Numbered from the stretch's first letter, positions 41,800 through 50,715 are shown. The stretch: 64,000 bases of DNA from Neobacillus massiliamazoniensis (GCF_001048695.1 NZ_CVRB01000003.1:124001-188000); one strand, 5' to 3'. Notes: generated from the letters alone by a model not told the origin. Program-made: numbers and translations.

Positions 41800-43923
41800 A
41801 TGGAGAAAGTGAAAAAGAAGAAAATTATTTCAGCAGGGCTAACATTGGGGCTTACATTGAGTTTAATGATCCCAGCGGCAACTCCTTTTCAGGCAGCAGA
41901 AGAGGTAAAAATTAAGTCAGTAAAATTCAATGGAATGGAAGCTCCGAAGACATTAGATGAAATGGCAAGTGTACAATCGAAGGCTTCTGTAAATGTTACA
42001 TATTCAAATGGAGAAACAAAGACTTTTCCATTAGTCTACAATAAGCTTTTCCAAACGAATGATAAAATTGTCACAAACAAAGGTCAAAAAATCGCTGCTG
42101 GTACTCCAATCGATGTGAATGGAAACCCTATAATGGACCACAGTGTTCCAACAGATGTAGTTCCATTTATTTCTGATTCGCCGGACTCTAACAGCTTAAT
42201 GCGTCCAATGGGGAATGACAATTCTTTATATTTAGTAACTCATTATGAGTATCAAACTATAGATCATACTGGCAAGTCTGCTTATGGGGTTGTACCTGCT
42301 TCTATGACTGTTTCAAAGTTAATGCAAAATACACAAACAGGCGAATTACAATTAATGGATGCAGTTAAAGCCGATATGTCAGCAGGAAATGGTATTTGGA
42401 TTCCTTGTAATGGTTCCCTTACACCGTGGAATACTCACTTAGGCTCTGAAGAATATGAACCAGATGCTCGCAAGTTTGAGAGCAATCCAACTTCTGATCC
42501 AACAAACGTAAAGTCTTTTGCCAAATATTACTTTGGAGATGAAGCAAAAGCAAATCCATATTTCTATGGATTCATTCCAGAAGTGACAGTCAGTCCGACC
42601 GGCACAACAAAAGTAGTAAAGCACTATAGTGCTGGAAGAAAGTCCAATGAGCTAATGCGCTTCATGGATGACAAGCGTACTGCATATTTTGGTGATGACG
42701 GTTCATATACGACTATGTTTATGTATATAGCGGACAAGGAGGCAGACCTGTCTGCAGGGACATTATACGCAGCTAAATTTGCCCAAACTGGAACCGAAAA
42801 TGGTGGAAGTGGAAACATAAACTGGATTAAGCTAGGCCATGCAACGGATGATGAAGTAAAAAACATCATTGATAAGGGCGGCGCTAACGGTCAACCGATT
42901 AAATTCAGCGATATATTTGATGTTTCCGATAAACCTCAGGATGGTTTCACCGCTGTGAAACAATATTCTTATGGTAGTATTGAATATTTAAAATTAAAAC
43001 CAGGAATGGAGAAAGCTGCTGCTTTCCTAGAACCACGTCGTTATGCGGCCATGCTAGGAGCTACTTCCGAATTCAATAAAATGGAAGGAATAGCTGCAAA
43101 CAATAAGGATAAAAAATTATATATGGCGATAACGGATGTAAGTAAAGGAATGGAAGCAAACTCCAACGATCCAACTGATGATATCCATTTACCTAAAATT
43201 AACTCCGGCGTTACATTTGAATTTAACCTGACAAACGGTTTAAAAGATACAAATGGCAATAATATTAACAGCAACTATGTTGCCGCTAATATGCACGGAT
43301 TAGTTGTAGGTAAAGATTTACCGACACCAGATGAATATGGAAATACCGCCGATCCAAATTCAGTCGCGAACACTGACAATTTAAGTTATTCTGAAGAACT
43401 TAGAACATTATTTATTGGTGAAGACAGTAGTAAACATATAAACAACTTCGTATGGGCTTATAATGTAGATACGAAAGAATTAACTCGAATTTTATCAGTC
43501 CCTGCTGGAGCAGAAGCTACAGGTCTTATGGTATCAGAGGCCATTAATGGGTATACATACATCATGAGTAACTTCCAGCACCCTGGTGATGAGCTAGACA
43601 GTTTTAAACCAACCAAGTTTGCCATTAATGATTTAAAAAATGCCGTTGATAAATATATTGGAATTAATAAAGCAGGAATGGTAGGTTACTTAACTTTGGG
43701 ACAACCAGTCCAGACATCTAATAATAATGACGCCAATACAACACCTGGAAACGACAATGGGAATAATAACACAACACAAGGTACAAATGATAACAACGAC
43801 AAAGGAAATGCACTCCCTAATACAGCTACATCTAATTTTAATTTTATATTAAGCGGATTGGCATTAATCTTAGCTGGAGTTGGTGCATTCTTCTTCCGAA
43901 AAAGGTTATCCAAATCGGAGTAA
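41800..43923 (+). CDS. PhoX-family (DUF839) alkaline phosphatase with LPXTG-type wall anchor
   Basis: A 707-residue secreted protein. Signal peptide about 1-32 (basic KVKKKK, hydrophobic ISAGLTLGLTLSLMIPAA, cut near AAEE). The DUF839/PhoX core spans about 60-640; GIWIPCNGSLTPWNTHLGSEE (about 197-218) resembles the Cys/Glu metal-site stretch of PhoX, which uses iron and calcium. Residues about 645-670 are a Asn/Thr/Gly-rich linker. The end is LPNTA (672-676), a hydrophobic helix and RKRLSK: a sortase sorting signal. So the enzyme should be fixed to the wall. A Pho-box-like repeat upstream fits phosphate starvation. Confidence 0.88.
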   Translation: MEKVKKKKIISAGLTLGLTLSLMIPAATPFQAAEEVKIKSVKFNGMEAPKTLDEMASVQSKASVNVTYSNGETKTFPLVYNKLFQTNDKIVTNKGQKIAAGTPIDVNGNPIMDHSVPTDVVPFISDSPDSNSLMRPMGNDNSLYLVTHYEYQTIDHTGKSAYGVVPASMTVSKLMQNTQTGELQLMDAVKADMSAGNGIWIPCNGSLTPWNTHLGSEEYEPDARKFESNPTSDPTNVKSFAKYYFGDEAKANPYFYGFIPEVTVSPTGTTKVVKHYSAGRKSNELMRFMDDKRTAYFGDDGSYTTMFMYIADKEADLSAGTLYAAKFAQTGTENGGSGNINWIKLGHATDDEVKNIIDKGGANGQPIKFSDIFDVSDKPQDGFTAVKQYSYGSIEYLKLKPGMEKAAAFLEPRRYAAMLGATSEFNKMEGIAANNKDKKLYMAITDVSKGMEANSNDPTDDIHLPKINSGVTFEFNLTNGLKDTNGNNINSNYVAANMHGLVVGKDLPTPDEYGNTADPNSVANTDNLSYSEELRTLFIGEDSSKHINNFVWAYNVDTKELTRILSVPAGAEATGLMVSEAINGYTYIMSNFQHPGDELDSFKPTKFAINDLKNAVDKYIGINKAGMVGYLTLGQPVQTSNNNDANTTPGNDNGNNNTTQGTNDNNDKGNALPNTATSNFNFILSGLALILAGVGAFFFRKRLSKSE

Positions 43924-43939
43924 CATTTATTTAGAAAAC

Positions 43940-44203
43940 GATTGTTGATAGGGAGTCTCAATGACCGAAACCGCACTATTTTTATGAAAATGGTCGTTGA
44001 TAGAGAGTCTCAATGACCGAAACCGCACTATTTTTATGAAAATGGTCGTTGATAGAGAGTCTCAATGACCGAAACCACACTATTTTTATAAAAATGGTCG
44101 TTGATAATGGGTCTCACCGACCGAAACCGCATTATTTATATAAAAACGGTCGTTGATAGTGAGTCTCAATGCCCGAAACCACTCTTTATATATAAAAAAG
44201 GTC
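43940..44203. repeat. Tandem 52-bp repeat array C, five copies and a decayed sixth
   Basis: GTTGATA recurs at 43944, 43996, 44048, 44100 and 44152, each exactly 52 bp apart, with a decayed sixth unit at 44204. Each unit reads GGTCGTTGATAGAGAGTCTC, then AATGACCGAAACCGCACTAT and TTTTTATGAAAA. GGTCGTTGA and TCAATGACC are inverted arms. Later units are more diverged. It fills the gap after the PhoX gene. Confidence 0.95.
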
Positions 44204-44366
44204 ATCGGCGAGGTATCCTCGAATGCACAAAGAGTTTTAATGATTCCAACTAGTTGCATTAGAAGCTTTTCCCTGTTATACTGAAAAAGAATTATTTTTG
44301 TTTTCGGTGGGATTAAAAGTGGTAAACTTTCTGTCTTGAAGACCTGAGCAAGGATAGTAACAATAT

Positions 44367-44388
44367 GTGTGCAAAGCACACGAGGAGG
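44367..44388 (+). promoter_or_regulatory. Hairpin abutting the cold-shock ribosome-binding site
   Basis: GTGTGC-AAA-GCACAC (44367-44381) ends right before GAGGAGG (44382-44388). A stem touching the site could affect translation with temperature, as in other csp leaders. Confidence 0.5.
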
Positions 44389-44397
44389 ATATAAACA

Positions 44398-44598
44398 ATG
44401 GAACAAGGTAAAGTAAAATGGTTTAATGCAGAAAAAGGTTTCGGATTCATCGAACGCGAAGCAGGAGACGATGTATTCGTACACTTCTCAGCTATCCAAA
44501 GCGAAGGTTTCAAAACACTTGAAGAAGGCCAAGCTGTTACATTTGATGTAGAACAAGGTCAACGTGGCCCACAAGCTACAAACGTTCGTAAAGCATAA
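44398..44598 (+). CDS. Cold-shock protein (CspA/B family)
   Basis: A 66-residue single cold-shock domain with RNP1 KGFGFIE and RNP2 DVFVHF. It binds single-stranded RNA and DNA and keeps mRNA open in the cold; some copies are constitutive. GAGGAGG precedes the ATG and a long leader with a hairpin is present. Bacillaceae carry several copies; which one this is cannot be told. It is followed by a strong terminator. Confidence 0.97.
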   Translation: MEQGKVKWFNAEKGFGFIEREAGDDVFVHFSAIQSEGFKTLEEGQAVTFDVEQGQRGPQATNVRKA

Positions 44599-44613
44599 TT
44601 GAAACCAATAAAT

Positions 44614-44641
44614 AAAAAGACTCTCTCGCAGAGTCTTTTTT
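44614..44641 (+). terminator. Terminator of the cold-shock gene
   Basis: AAAAAGACTCT / AGAGTCTTTTT with a five-base loop and T run. Confidence 0.92.
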
Positions 44642-44664
44642 TGTTTGGGTTTTGTTACAGCTTA

Positions 44665-44719
44665 TTGTTGATTTTTCCACTATGTTGATTGGAGCGGAAA
44701 TCAACAGGCAAGTTTAACA
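44665..44719. repeat. Dispersed TGTTGATT...AAATCAACA element, copy 1
   Basis: TTGTTGATTTTTCC, then CTATGTTGATTGGAGCGGAA and ATCAACAGGCAAGTTTAACA. A second copy at 50341-50395 is close to 88% identical. The arms TGTTGATT / AAATCAACA are inverted. It resembles the ends of a longer repeat common in Bacillaceae intergenic DNA whose middle is missing here. Confidence 0.75.
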
Positions 44720-44723
44720 GAGC

Positions 44724-44754
44724 CAAAAAAACCCTACTCAGGTACGAGTAGGGC
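44724..44754 (-). terminator. Terminator downstream of the 44913 gene
   Basis: On the minus strand CCCTACTC / GAGTAGGG followed by a run of T. Confidence 0.8.
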
Positions 44755-44912
44755 GGAGATGCGAATAACGTAAAGCAAATGGTAGATAAAGTATAGCATA
44801 CATTCATTGTAATCCAAAATTTTTTAGAAATCCTTGCCCGATTTGAAGCTAGGATTCTAAATGAGTTAGACACATATAGAATAACTAAGAGCTGTCGTGA
44901 GTTTTGGTATAA

Positions 44913-45218
44913 CTACAACCATTCATCAGGAACTTGGCTATTATCGGCGATTGAGTAAGCTGCATTCGTTATGGCTTGTGCTAAAGTATCTCCAGTTGCG
45001 CACACGTTATCAAAGCAAACCTCGGAAACTCCATTTGTTGTATATGTAAAGCCTAACTTTTCTAATCTTTCAACGATTACCATTGCATTTTCAAGGGTCT
45101 GCTCGGGTTGAAACTCAGAAACATTAATGAAAACACCTTTTTCATAATCATACCATCGATCCCATCTATTTAATTTCCAGCCTAGGATTCTACGTGCTAT
45201 AATTTCTATTTTGTTCAT
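44913..45218 (-). CDS. Phage ABA-sandwich-domain (BC1872-like) protein
   Basis: A 101-residue protein: IEIIARRILGWKLNRWDRWY and the C-terminal TGDTLAQAITNAAYSIADNS with a final DEWL, as in the small phage-derived ABA-sandwich proteins of Bacillaceae. The function is unknown. It stands alone without other phage genes, so it is probably a domesticated or leftover phage gene. ATG has GGAG upstream (minus strand AAGGAGTC). Confidence 0.78.
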   Translation of the reverse strand: MNKIEIIARRILGWKLNRWDRWYDYEKGVFINVSEFQPEQTLENAMVIVERLEKLGFTYTTNGVSEVCFDNVCATGDTLAQAITNAAYSIADNSQVPDEWL

Positions 45219-45242
45219 TCCGTATTGACTCCTTCTCTCTTA

Positions 45243-45295
45243 AAGAGGCTGATTTGAAAAGGTCGTTTATAACGATCTTTTGGATCAACCTTATT
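45243..45295 (-). terminator. Terminator of the RMD1-like gene
   Basis: Read on the minus strand: GGTTGATCCAAAAGATCGTT pairs with AACGACCTTTTCAAATCAGCC and a T-rich tail follows. Confidence 0.7.
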
Positions 45296-45361
45296 TTTAT
45301 GAAAATTTATACTCTCTATAATGCTCTTTTGTGCACCGAAACGATAAAGGATTTCAAGGAA

Positions 45362-46189
45362 TCATTTTAAAAATTGTATAAGTGACAGGATAATCTCAAT
45401 AAAAATGAGAATTACCACGATCCATTCAACGAATAGTCCCCGGATTGAATGACTGATGGTGGAAAAACCGTCCATAATGTTATATAAAATTTCGGTTTTG
45501 CTCTTTAAGATTTTATACCGATCGTTTAATTCAAAAAACTCCGTTAACTGGTCGTAAAATTCACCAGCAGTTTTGCTTGTCCATGTAATATCAGGTTTAT
45601 CCAGAATCATGATATAGGCAAGGGTGTTGTACTCGTGACGAACGATTTTCGCGGTCATCCTTGCCAGTTCTTTGTTGCCGATTCGGAGATTGCCTTTTTC
45701 GAGCCGGTCGATCAGGGTTTCAAGCTTATCGTGGATCTTTCCGAGTTGTTCTTCCGTTTTCTCGAGCGCCACCGATTTAGCAAGCACAGTGGAAATTAAT
45801 TCTGGGTAGAAAATTTCATATTCAGGTACTACCACATATTCGTCCGCCAATTCGATGTTTTCGGTTTCACTAATGTGAAGGCTATAATCGTCAGTGTATC
45901 TATCAAAATTCTTGATATCGATGTCCGGCACCAAGGAATGGATGTATTTTAAAAAGACCATAATCTCATCGTCGTGCGAGTGATTAATGAAGACAACGCT
46001 GCCAAAGGAGAAAAGCAGAACTCTTTGAGATTCATTTACCTCTTTATTGAGGATGGATTTTAGAATATCGTCTCTCAGGATTAAGGGCTCTTCCCAGGTG
46101 AATTTTTTGGGAATGCTGCAATGAACCGCGATTTTGTTTAAATTAATTTCACCAGTAACTGCAAATGCTTTAAAAGTAATAGGTTCCAT
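45362..46189 (-). CDS. RMD1/DUF155-family membrane-anchored protein
   Basis: About 275 residues. The DUF155 core (about 5-235) includes RVLLFSFGSVVFINHSHDDE near 58-77 and a helical part (EKTEEQLGKIHDKLETLIDR), and the end is a single membrane helix (WIVVILIFIEIILSLIQFL). Yeast and mitochondrial relatives help mitochondrial function or microtubules; the role in bacteria is unknown. ATG 46189 has GAGTGAG upstream; GTG 46198 lies in that site. It is divergent from the TetR gene and not obviously linked. Confidence 0.82.
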   Translation of the reverse strand: MEPITFKAFAVTGEINLNKIAVHCSIPKKFTWEEPLILRDDILKSILNKEVNESQRVLLFSFGSVVFINHSHDDEIMVFLKYIHSLVPDIDIKNFDRYTDDYSLHISETENIELADEYVVVPEYEIFYPELISTVLAKSVALEKTEEQLGKIHDKLETLIDRLEKGNLRIGNKELARMTAKIVRHEYNTLAYIMILDKPDITWTSKTAGEFYDQLTEFFELNDRYKILKSKTEILYNIMDGFSTISHSIRGLFVEWIVVILIFIEIILSLIQFLK

Positions 46190-46392
46190 TATGCTCACTC
46201 TTTTCTGCGATTTGGTTATGCTTCAATTTAATACTATTTTATCCTATCCAAAAACAAATTTGAACAAATCTTTCAATTATGAAAGTTTTGATCTGGATCC
46301 TGCATTTTGGATGAATTTTATAAAAACTGGACATTGTGTCATCACTTAATTGACAAGTGACACGGCGTCACATATACTTGTTTTGTATTTTG

Positions 46393-46409
46393 TATGACAC
46401 AGTGTCATA
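46393..46409. promoter_or_regulatory. Candidate TetR operator
   Basis: TATGACAC-A-GTGTCATA, a perfect 8-1-8 palindrome 27 bases before the TetR start. A related but imperfect TGACAC/GTCAC site lies at 46357-46371. The half-site TGACAC is shared. Confidence 0.6.
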
Positions 46410-46435
46410 TTGGTGATAGATTGGAGGGTGAAATC

Positions 46436-47059
46436 GTGCCAAAACCAACTTTTTTTAATCTTTCAAAAGAAAAAAGAGAAACTTTAATGAAAGCTGCTAT
46501 AAAAGAATTCTCAAGAGTTCCACTGAATGATGCATTGATTGCTAATATTGTAAAGTTTGCCGGAATTCCGAGAGGCAGTTTTTATCAATATTTTGAGGAT
46601 AAAGAAGATTTATTTTTTTACTTGTTAGACCAATACGCCGAGGAAAATAAAGAGAGTTTTATTTTATCTTTAGAAAAAGCAAATGGAGATCTCTTTGATA
46701 CATTTATTGTAGAGTTTAAACGCATGATTGTAAATTTTAGAAAAAAAGAGAATCGAGACTTTTTTAAAAATGCCTTTCTAAATATGAATCATAAAGTAGA
46801 GACCGCCATATTGAAATCTTCAGATGAAGAAAAATTTTATCATCATTTTATTGATATTAAAAACTTTATAAATATAAGTAAGCTAAATATCGCTGATGAG
46901 CATGAACTACTACATGTCATACAAATACTCATGGCGGTGACTATGCACAATCTTATTCAAAATTTTGCTAGAGAATTACCTTTTGAGGATTCACTAAAAA
47001 ATTATACTCTAGAAATTGAATTATTAAAGAAAGGTCTTTGTAAGAAGATAGATGGATGA
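46436..47059 (+). CDS. TetR/AcrR-family regulator
   Basis: A 207-residue TetR protein: helix-turn-helix about residues 25-45 (ALIANIVKFAGIPRGSFYQYF) with the usual YxYFxxKEDLF end, and a helical ligand domain. GTG 46436 has GGAGGGTGAA upstream. The frame continues upstream to 46394 without a site. It precedes an RND efflux-pump gene by 68 bases and probably represses it through the palindrome at 46393. Confidence 0.92.
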   Translation: MPKPTFFNLSKEKRETLMKAAIKEFSRVPLNDALIANIVKFAGIPRGSFYQYFEDKEDLFFYLLDQYAEENKESFILSLEKANGDLFDTFIVEFKRMIVNFRKKENRDFFKNAFLNMNHKVETAILKSSDEEKFYHHFIDIKNFINISKLNIADEHELLHVIQILMAVTMHNLIQNFARELPFEDSLKNYTLEIELLKKGLCKKIDG

Positions 47060-47127
47060 AAATAACACCTACTTTGGTGATCAAATAAACAAAAACACTC
47101 GATGTTAATGCGGAAAGGTAATAAAAA

Positions 47128-50100
47128 ATGCGAAAAATTATACAATTTTCTTTATCTAACAAATTTGCATTATGTCTCTTAACACTTATAGTAGCTGTTG
47201 CTGGATTGTATTCTTCAATGAATATGAAAATGGAGACTTTGCCAAATATTACAATGCCAGTTATCACCATTTCAACGATTGACCCTGGTGCAACACCGCA
47301 AGAAGTAGACGACCAAGTTACCAAGCCTGTTGAACAGGTCGTTCGTAATTTATCCGGTGTGAATAATGTGTCATCGAGCTCCAATAAAAACGTTTCCTCT
47401 ATCCAAATTGAATTTAATTATGGTACCGATTTGGACAAAGCAGAGAATAATTTAAAGGATGCAGTTAGTAAAATTCAATTTCCAGAGAACGTCCAGAAAC
47501 CTACTATAACTCGCTTGTCCTTCAATGCATTTCCGATTGTTATGTTGAGTGTGACTCAATCTGGACAATCGCTAGCCAGCCTGACGGACACAATTAACAA
47601 TAAATTAGTTCCAAGTCTTCAAGGAATTAAAGGTGTCTCTTCAGTTGATGTTTCGGGACAAGAGGTAAATGAAGTTGATCTTTCCTTTAAAAAAGATCAA
47701 TTAGAGAAGTATGGTTTAGATGAACAGACAGTCCAAAATATAATTAAGGGTGACAATCTGAATTATCCACTGGGATTGTATAATTTCAATGATACACAGC
47801 AATCAGTTGTAGTGAATGGAAAATTGACAACCCTTGATGAACTGAAAAATTTACCGATTCCTATTGTAGGCTTGGGTGGAGCTCAGCATGCGAATCCACA
47901 AGCTGCTGGTCCATCTGCTAATTTGAATCCAGCTGGACAAGGCCAGGGAGCAGGCATGATGGCACCGCCAAGTGAAGTGCAGCTTCCAACTGTAAAGCTT
48001 AGCGATATTGCAGATATCAACATGGTTGGGAAATCGCAATCGATAAGCCGAACTAACGGAAAGCCGTCGATTGCTGTTCAAATTGTTAAATCTTCAGATG
48101 CAAACACCGTTGATGTTGGGAATGCCGTTCATAATGCGGTTGTAAAGGCTCAGAAAGATATACCAGGTCTTCATGTTGTGACGACAATGGACCAAGCACA
48201 GCCAATAAAAGATTCTGTTAAAACGATGCTTGAAAAGGCCATCCTAGGTGCCATTTTTGCGATGATCATTATTTTGCTTTTCTTAAGAAACTTTAAATCG
48301 ACCATCATTTCAGTTGTTTCGATTCCATTATCCCTTTTAATTGGAATGGTTTTACTAAATCAGATGGGGATTACGTTAAATATCATGACGTTAGGTGCTA
48401 TGACGGTTGCGATTGGGCGGGTCATTGATGATTCCATCGTTGTAATTGAAAATATTTACCGTCGTATGTCACTTTCGGATGAACCATTAAAAGGTCGTGA
48501 ACTCATTATTTCCGCAACAAAAGAAATGTTTGTTCCGATTATGAGCTCAACGATCGTAACGATTGCCGTATTCCTGCCAATGGGCTTAGTTACCGGGATG
48601 GTCGGAGAACTCTTTTTACCATTCGCTTTAACCATTGTCTTTTCTCTGTTAGCTTCCTTATTGGTCGCTATCACAGTGGTACCTATGCTGGCACACAGCT
48701 TTTTTAAAAAGGGTGTTAAACAAAAGTTAAGGCATGATAAAAAGCAATGGAAGCTAGCTACCTATTATCGAAACATCCTCAATTGGTCATTAAATCATAA
48801 ATGGGTCGTTTCGATTATTGCGATTTTTCTACTAGTTGGTTCGTTATGTCTTGTTCCATTTATTGGTGTCAGCTTTATTGGTTCTGATGAGCAAAAATCA
48901 ATAGCAATTACGTATAGTCCAAATCCAGGCCAGACCCTTGATGATGTAAAGAAGGTTGGAACAGAAGCTGAAAAGTATTTCGAACATCGTTCACATGTGG
49001 AAATCGTTCAGTACTCCATAGGTGGCGGTAATCCAATGATGATGGGACCTGGTCAAGATAATAGTGCATTATTCTTTGTTCAATACGCGAAAGACACTCC
49101 AAACTTTGCAAAAGAACAGGAAAAAGTGATCGCGGATCTGAAGAAAATGACAACTAAAGGTCGATGGGGAACCGTTGATATGTCAAGCTCTGGAAGCTCC
49201 AATAATCTAACAGTTAATGTTTATGGAAATTCTATTGAACAAATAAAACCGACCATTTCGAAAATCCAAGCCATCATGAAGGATAACAAAAATCTCAAAA
49301 ATGTAGATACAAGTCTTTCAAAAAATTATGTTGAGTACTCGCTTGTAGTTGATAAAGAAAAGCTAAGTGAGCTTGGTTTAACAACGGCTCAAATTGGTTC
49401 GGCCCTAGGGCAAAACAATCAGCAGCAACTTTTGACTTCTATCAAACAAGATGGAAAAGATATGAATGTCTATCTCGAAAGTGACACAAACACCTATAAC
49501 AATATTGATGATTTAACGAATAAAACAGTGACGTCACCAACTGGAAAGACGGTGAAAATATCTGATGTCACGAAAGTAGTGAAAGGTCAAACATCCGATA
49601 CCATTACACGAAAAAATGGTGACATTTACGCGAGTGTTACAGGCGAAATTAAAACCAAGGATGTCTCTAAGGTGAGTCAGGATGTTCAAAAGGAAGTTAA
49701 TAAATTGAGCTTGCCTACAGGGGTAAAAACATCTATGGGTGGTGTGACACAAGATATTAACCAGTCATTTTCACAGTTAGGCTTAGCTATGCTTGCAGCG
49801 ATTGCCATTGTGTATTTAATCTTAGTGATTACGTTTGGAAGTGCTTTGATACCATTAGCGATTCTTTTCTCGCTTCCATTTGTTATTATCGGTGCGTTCA
49901 TCGGCTTATTTATCGCTGGGGAAACGATCAGTATCTCTGTTATGATTGGTGCACTCATGTTAATCGGTATTGTAGTTACAAATGCGATTGTATTAATAGA
50001 CCGCGTTGTTCGTAAGGAAAAGGACGGATTATCTACGAGGGAAGCAATCCTTGAGGCAGCATCGACTCGATTACGCCCGATCTTGATGACTGCAATTGCG

Positions 50101-50295
50101 ACCATTTGTGCCCTTATCCCACTTGCTGTTGGGATGGAAGGAGGAAGCAGTGGTCTGATTTCAAAAGGTTTAGGTATTTCCGTAATCGGCGGTTTAACCA
50201 GCTCGACCTTATTAACCTTGATTGTAGTTCCGCTAGTATATGAATTACTAATGAAACGAAGAAACAAGAAAGCAAAAATGAAGATTGAAGAATAA
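47128..50295 (+). CDS. RND-family efflux permease (AcrB/SwrC-like)
   Basis: A 1055-residue RND pump with twelve helices: one at the start (8-28), a large outside loop, helices 2-6 (about 365-535), the central helix, a second loop, and helices 8-12 (about 880-1045). GRVIDDSIVVIENIYRR is the family's helix-4 motif with its aspartates. Closest in the Gram-positive group is SwrC/YerP, which exports surfactin. About 40 residues rich in Gly, Ala, Pro and Gln (about 248-290) form an unusual insert. No membrane-fusion or outer-membrane partner gene is present, as usual in Bacillus. TetR upstream. Confidence 0.93.
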   Translation: MRKIIQFSLSNKFALCLLTLIVAVAGLYSSMNMKMETLPNITMPVITISTIDPGATPQEVDDQVTKPVEQVVRNLSGVNNVSSSSNKNVSSIQIEFNYGTDLDKAENNLKDAVSKIQFPENVQKPTITRLSFNAFPIVMLSVTQSGQSLASLTDTINNKLVPSLQGIKGVSSVDVSGQEVNEVDLSFKKDQLEKYGLDEQTVQNIIKGDNLNYPLGLYNFNDTQQSVVVNGKLTTLDELKNLPIPIVGLGGAQHANPQAAGPSANLNPAGQGQGAGMMAPPSEVQLPTVKLSDIADINMVGKSQSISRTNGKPSIAVQIVKSSDANTVDVGNAVHNAVVKAQKDIPGLHVVTTMDQAQPIKDSVKTMLEKAILGAIFAMIIILLFLRNFKSTIISVVSIPLSLLIGMVLLNQMGITLNIMTLGAMTVAIGRVIDDSIVVIENIYRRMSLSDEPLKGRELIISATKEMFVPIMSSTIVTIAVFLPMGLVTGMVGELFLPFALTIVFSLLASLLVAITVVPMLAHSFFKKGVKQKLRHDKKQWKLATYYRNILNWSLNHKWVVSIIAIFLLVGSLCLVPFIGVSFIGSDEQKSIAITYSPNPGQTLDDVKKVGTEAEKYFEHRSHVEIVQYSIGGGNPMMMGPGQDNSALFFVQYAKDTPNFAKEQEKVIADLKKMTTKGRWGTVDMSSSGSSNNLTVNVYGNSIEQIKPTISKIQAIMKDNKNLKNVDTSLSKNYVEYSLVVDKEKLSELGLTTAQIGSALGQNNQQQLLTSIKQDGKDMNVYLESDTNTYNNIDDLTNKTVTSPTGKTVKISDVTKVVKGQTSDTITRKNGDIYASVTGEIKTKDVSKVSQDVQKEVNKLSLPTGVKTSMGGVTQDINQSFSQLGLAMLAAIAIVYLILVITFGSALIPLAILFSLPFVIIGAFIGLFIAGETISISVMIGALMLIGIVVTNAIVLIDRVVRKEKDGLSTREAILEAASTRLRPILMTAIATICALIPLAVGMEGGSSGLISKGLGISVIGGLTSSTLLTLIVVPLVYELLMKRRNKKAKMKIEE

Positions 50296-50296
50296 A

Positions 50297-50323
50297 AAGG
50301 AGGCTTCGGCCTTCTTTTTTTTT
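50297..50323 (+). terminator. Terminator of the RND gene
   Basis: AGGAGGC-TTCG-GCCTTCT with a UUCG-type loop and eight T. Confidence 0.88.
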
Positions 50324-50340
50324 GACTGTGTTTAAGGTCA

Positions 50341-50395
50341 TTGTTGATTTTTAAAACTATGTTGACTGGAGCGCAAATCAACAGGCAAGGTTAAT
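50341..50395. repeat. Dispersed TGTTGATT...AAATCAACA element, copy 2
   Basis: TTGTTGATTTTTAAAAC, then TATGTTGACTGGAGCGCAAA and TCAACAGGCAAGGTTAAT. Partner of 44665-44719. Confidence 0.75.
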
Positions 50396-50645
50396 ACAAC
50401 CCTTTTTTTAACTCAATAAAAAATCTGAAGCTAATTTTTAGATTAATTTACCAATGGTATCATTTGTTTTTGGAATGCGTGGCAGGTGTCATATATTGTA
50501 TGTCAACGTTTACATTTTTTCTATTTTGTTTTTACAAAATTTCAGTTATTTTCTAAATTAGGTGAATATTTATTTGATATAAAGCAATTTAGAACAATTA
50601 TCGAGAAATGGTAAAAAATAAATTTGTATTTTGTTCAAATACTAT

Positions 50646-50715
50646 TTAACATTTGTTCATAACATATGCTATAGTATTTGAGGAGATAGTAAAGGTAAAT
50701 ATGAAAACGTTACCC
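50646..50715 (+). promoter_or_regulatory. Promoter and cre-like site before the nucleoside-transporter gene
   Basis: TTAACA (50646) and TATAGT (50670) are 18 bases apart. Downstream TGAAAACGTTACCC (50702-50715) matches 12 of 14 positions of the CcpA cre consensus; as a roadblock it would fit carbon-catabolite repression known for nucleoside uptake genes. Confidence 0.5.

Noticed and set aside
44913..45218. Prophage
   Set aside because: Only one small phage-like gene is present, without integrase, structural genes or attachment sites.
49686..50381. 231-residue frame antisense to the end of the RND gene
   Set aside because: No ribosome-binding site and hydrophobicity is only the mirror of the RND helices.
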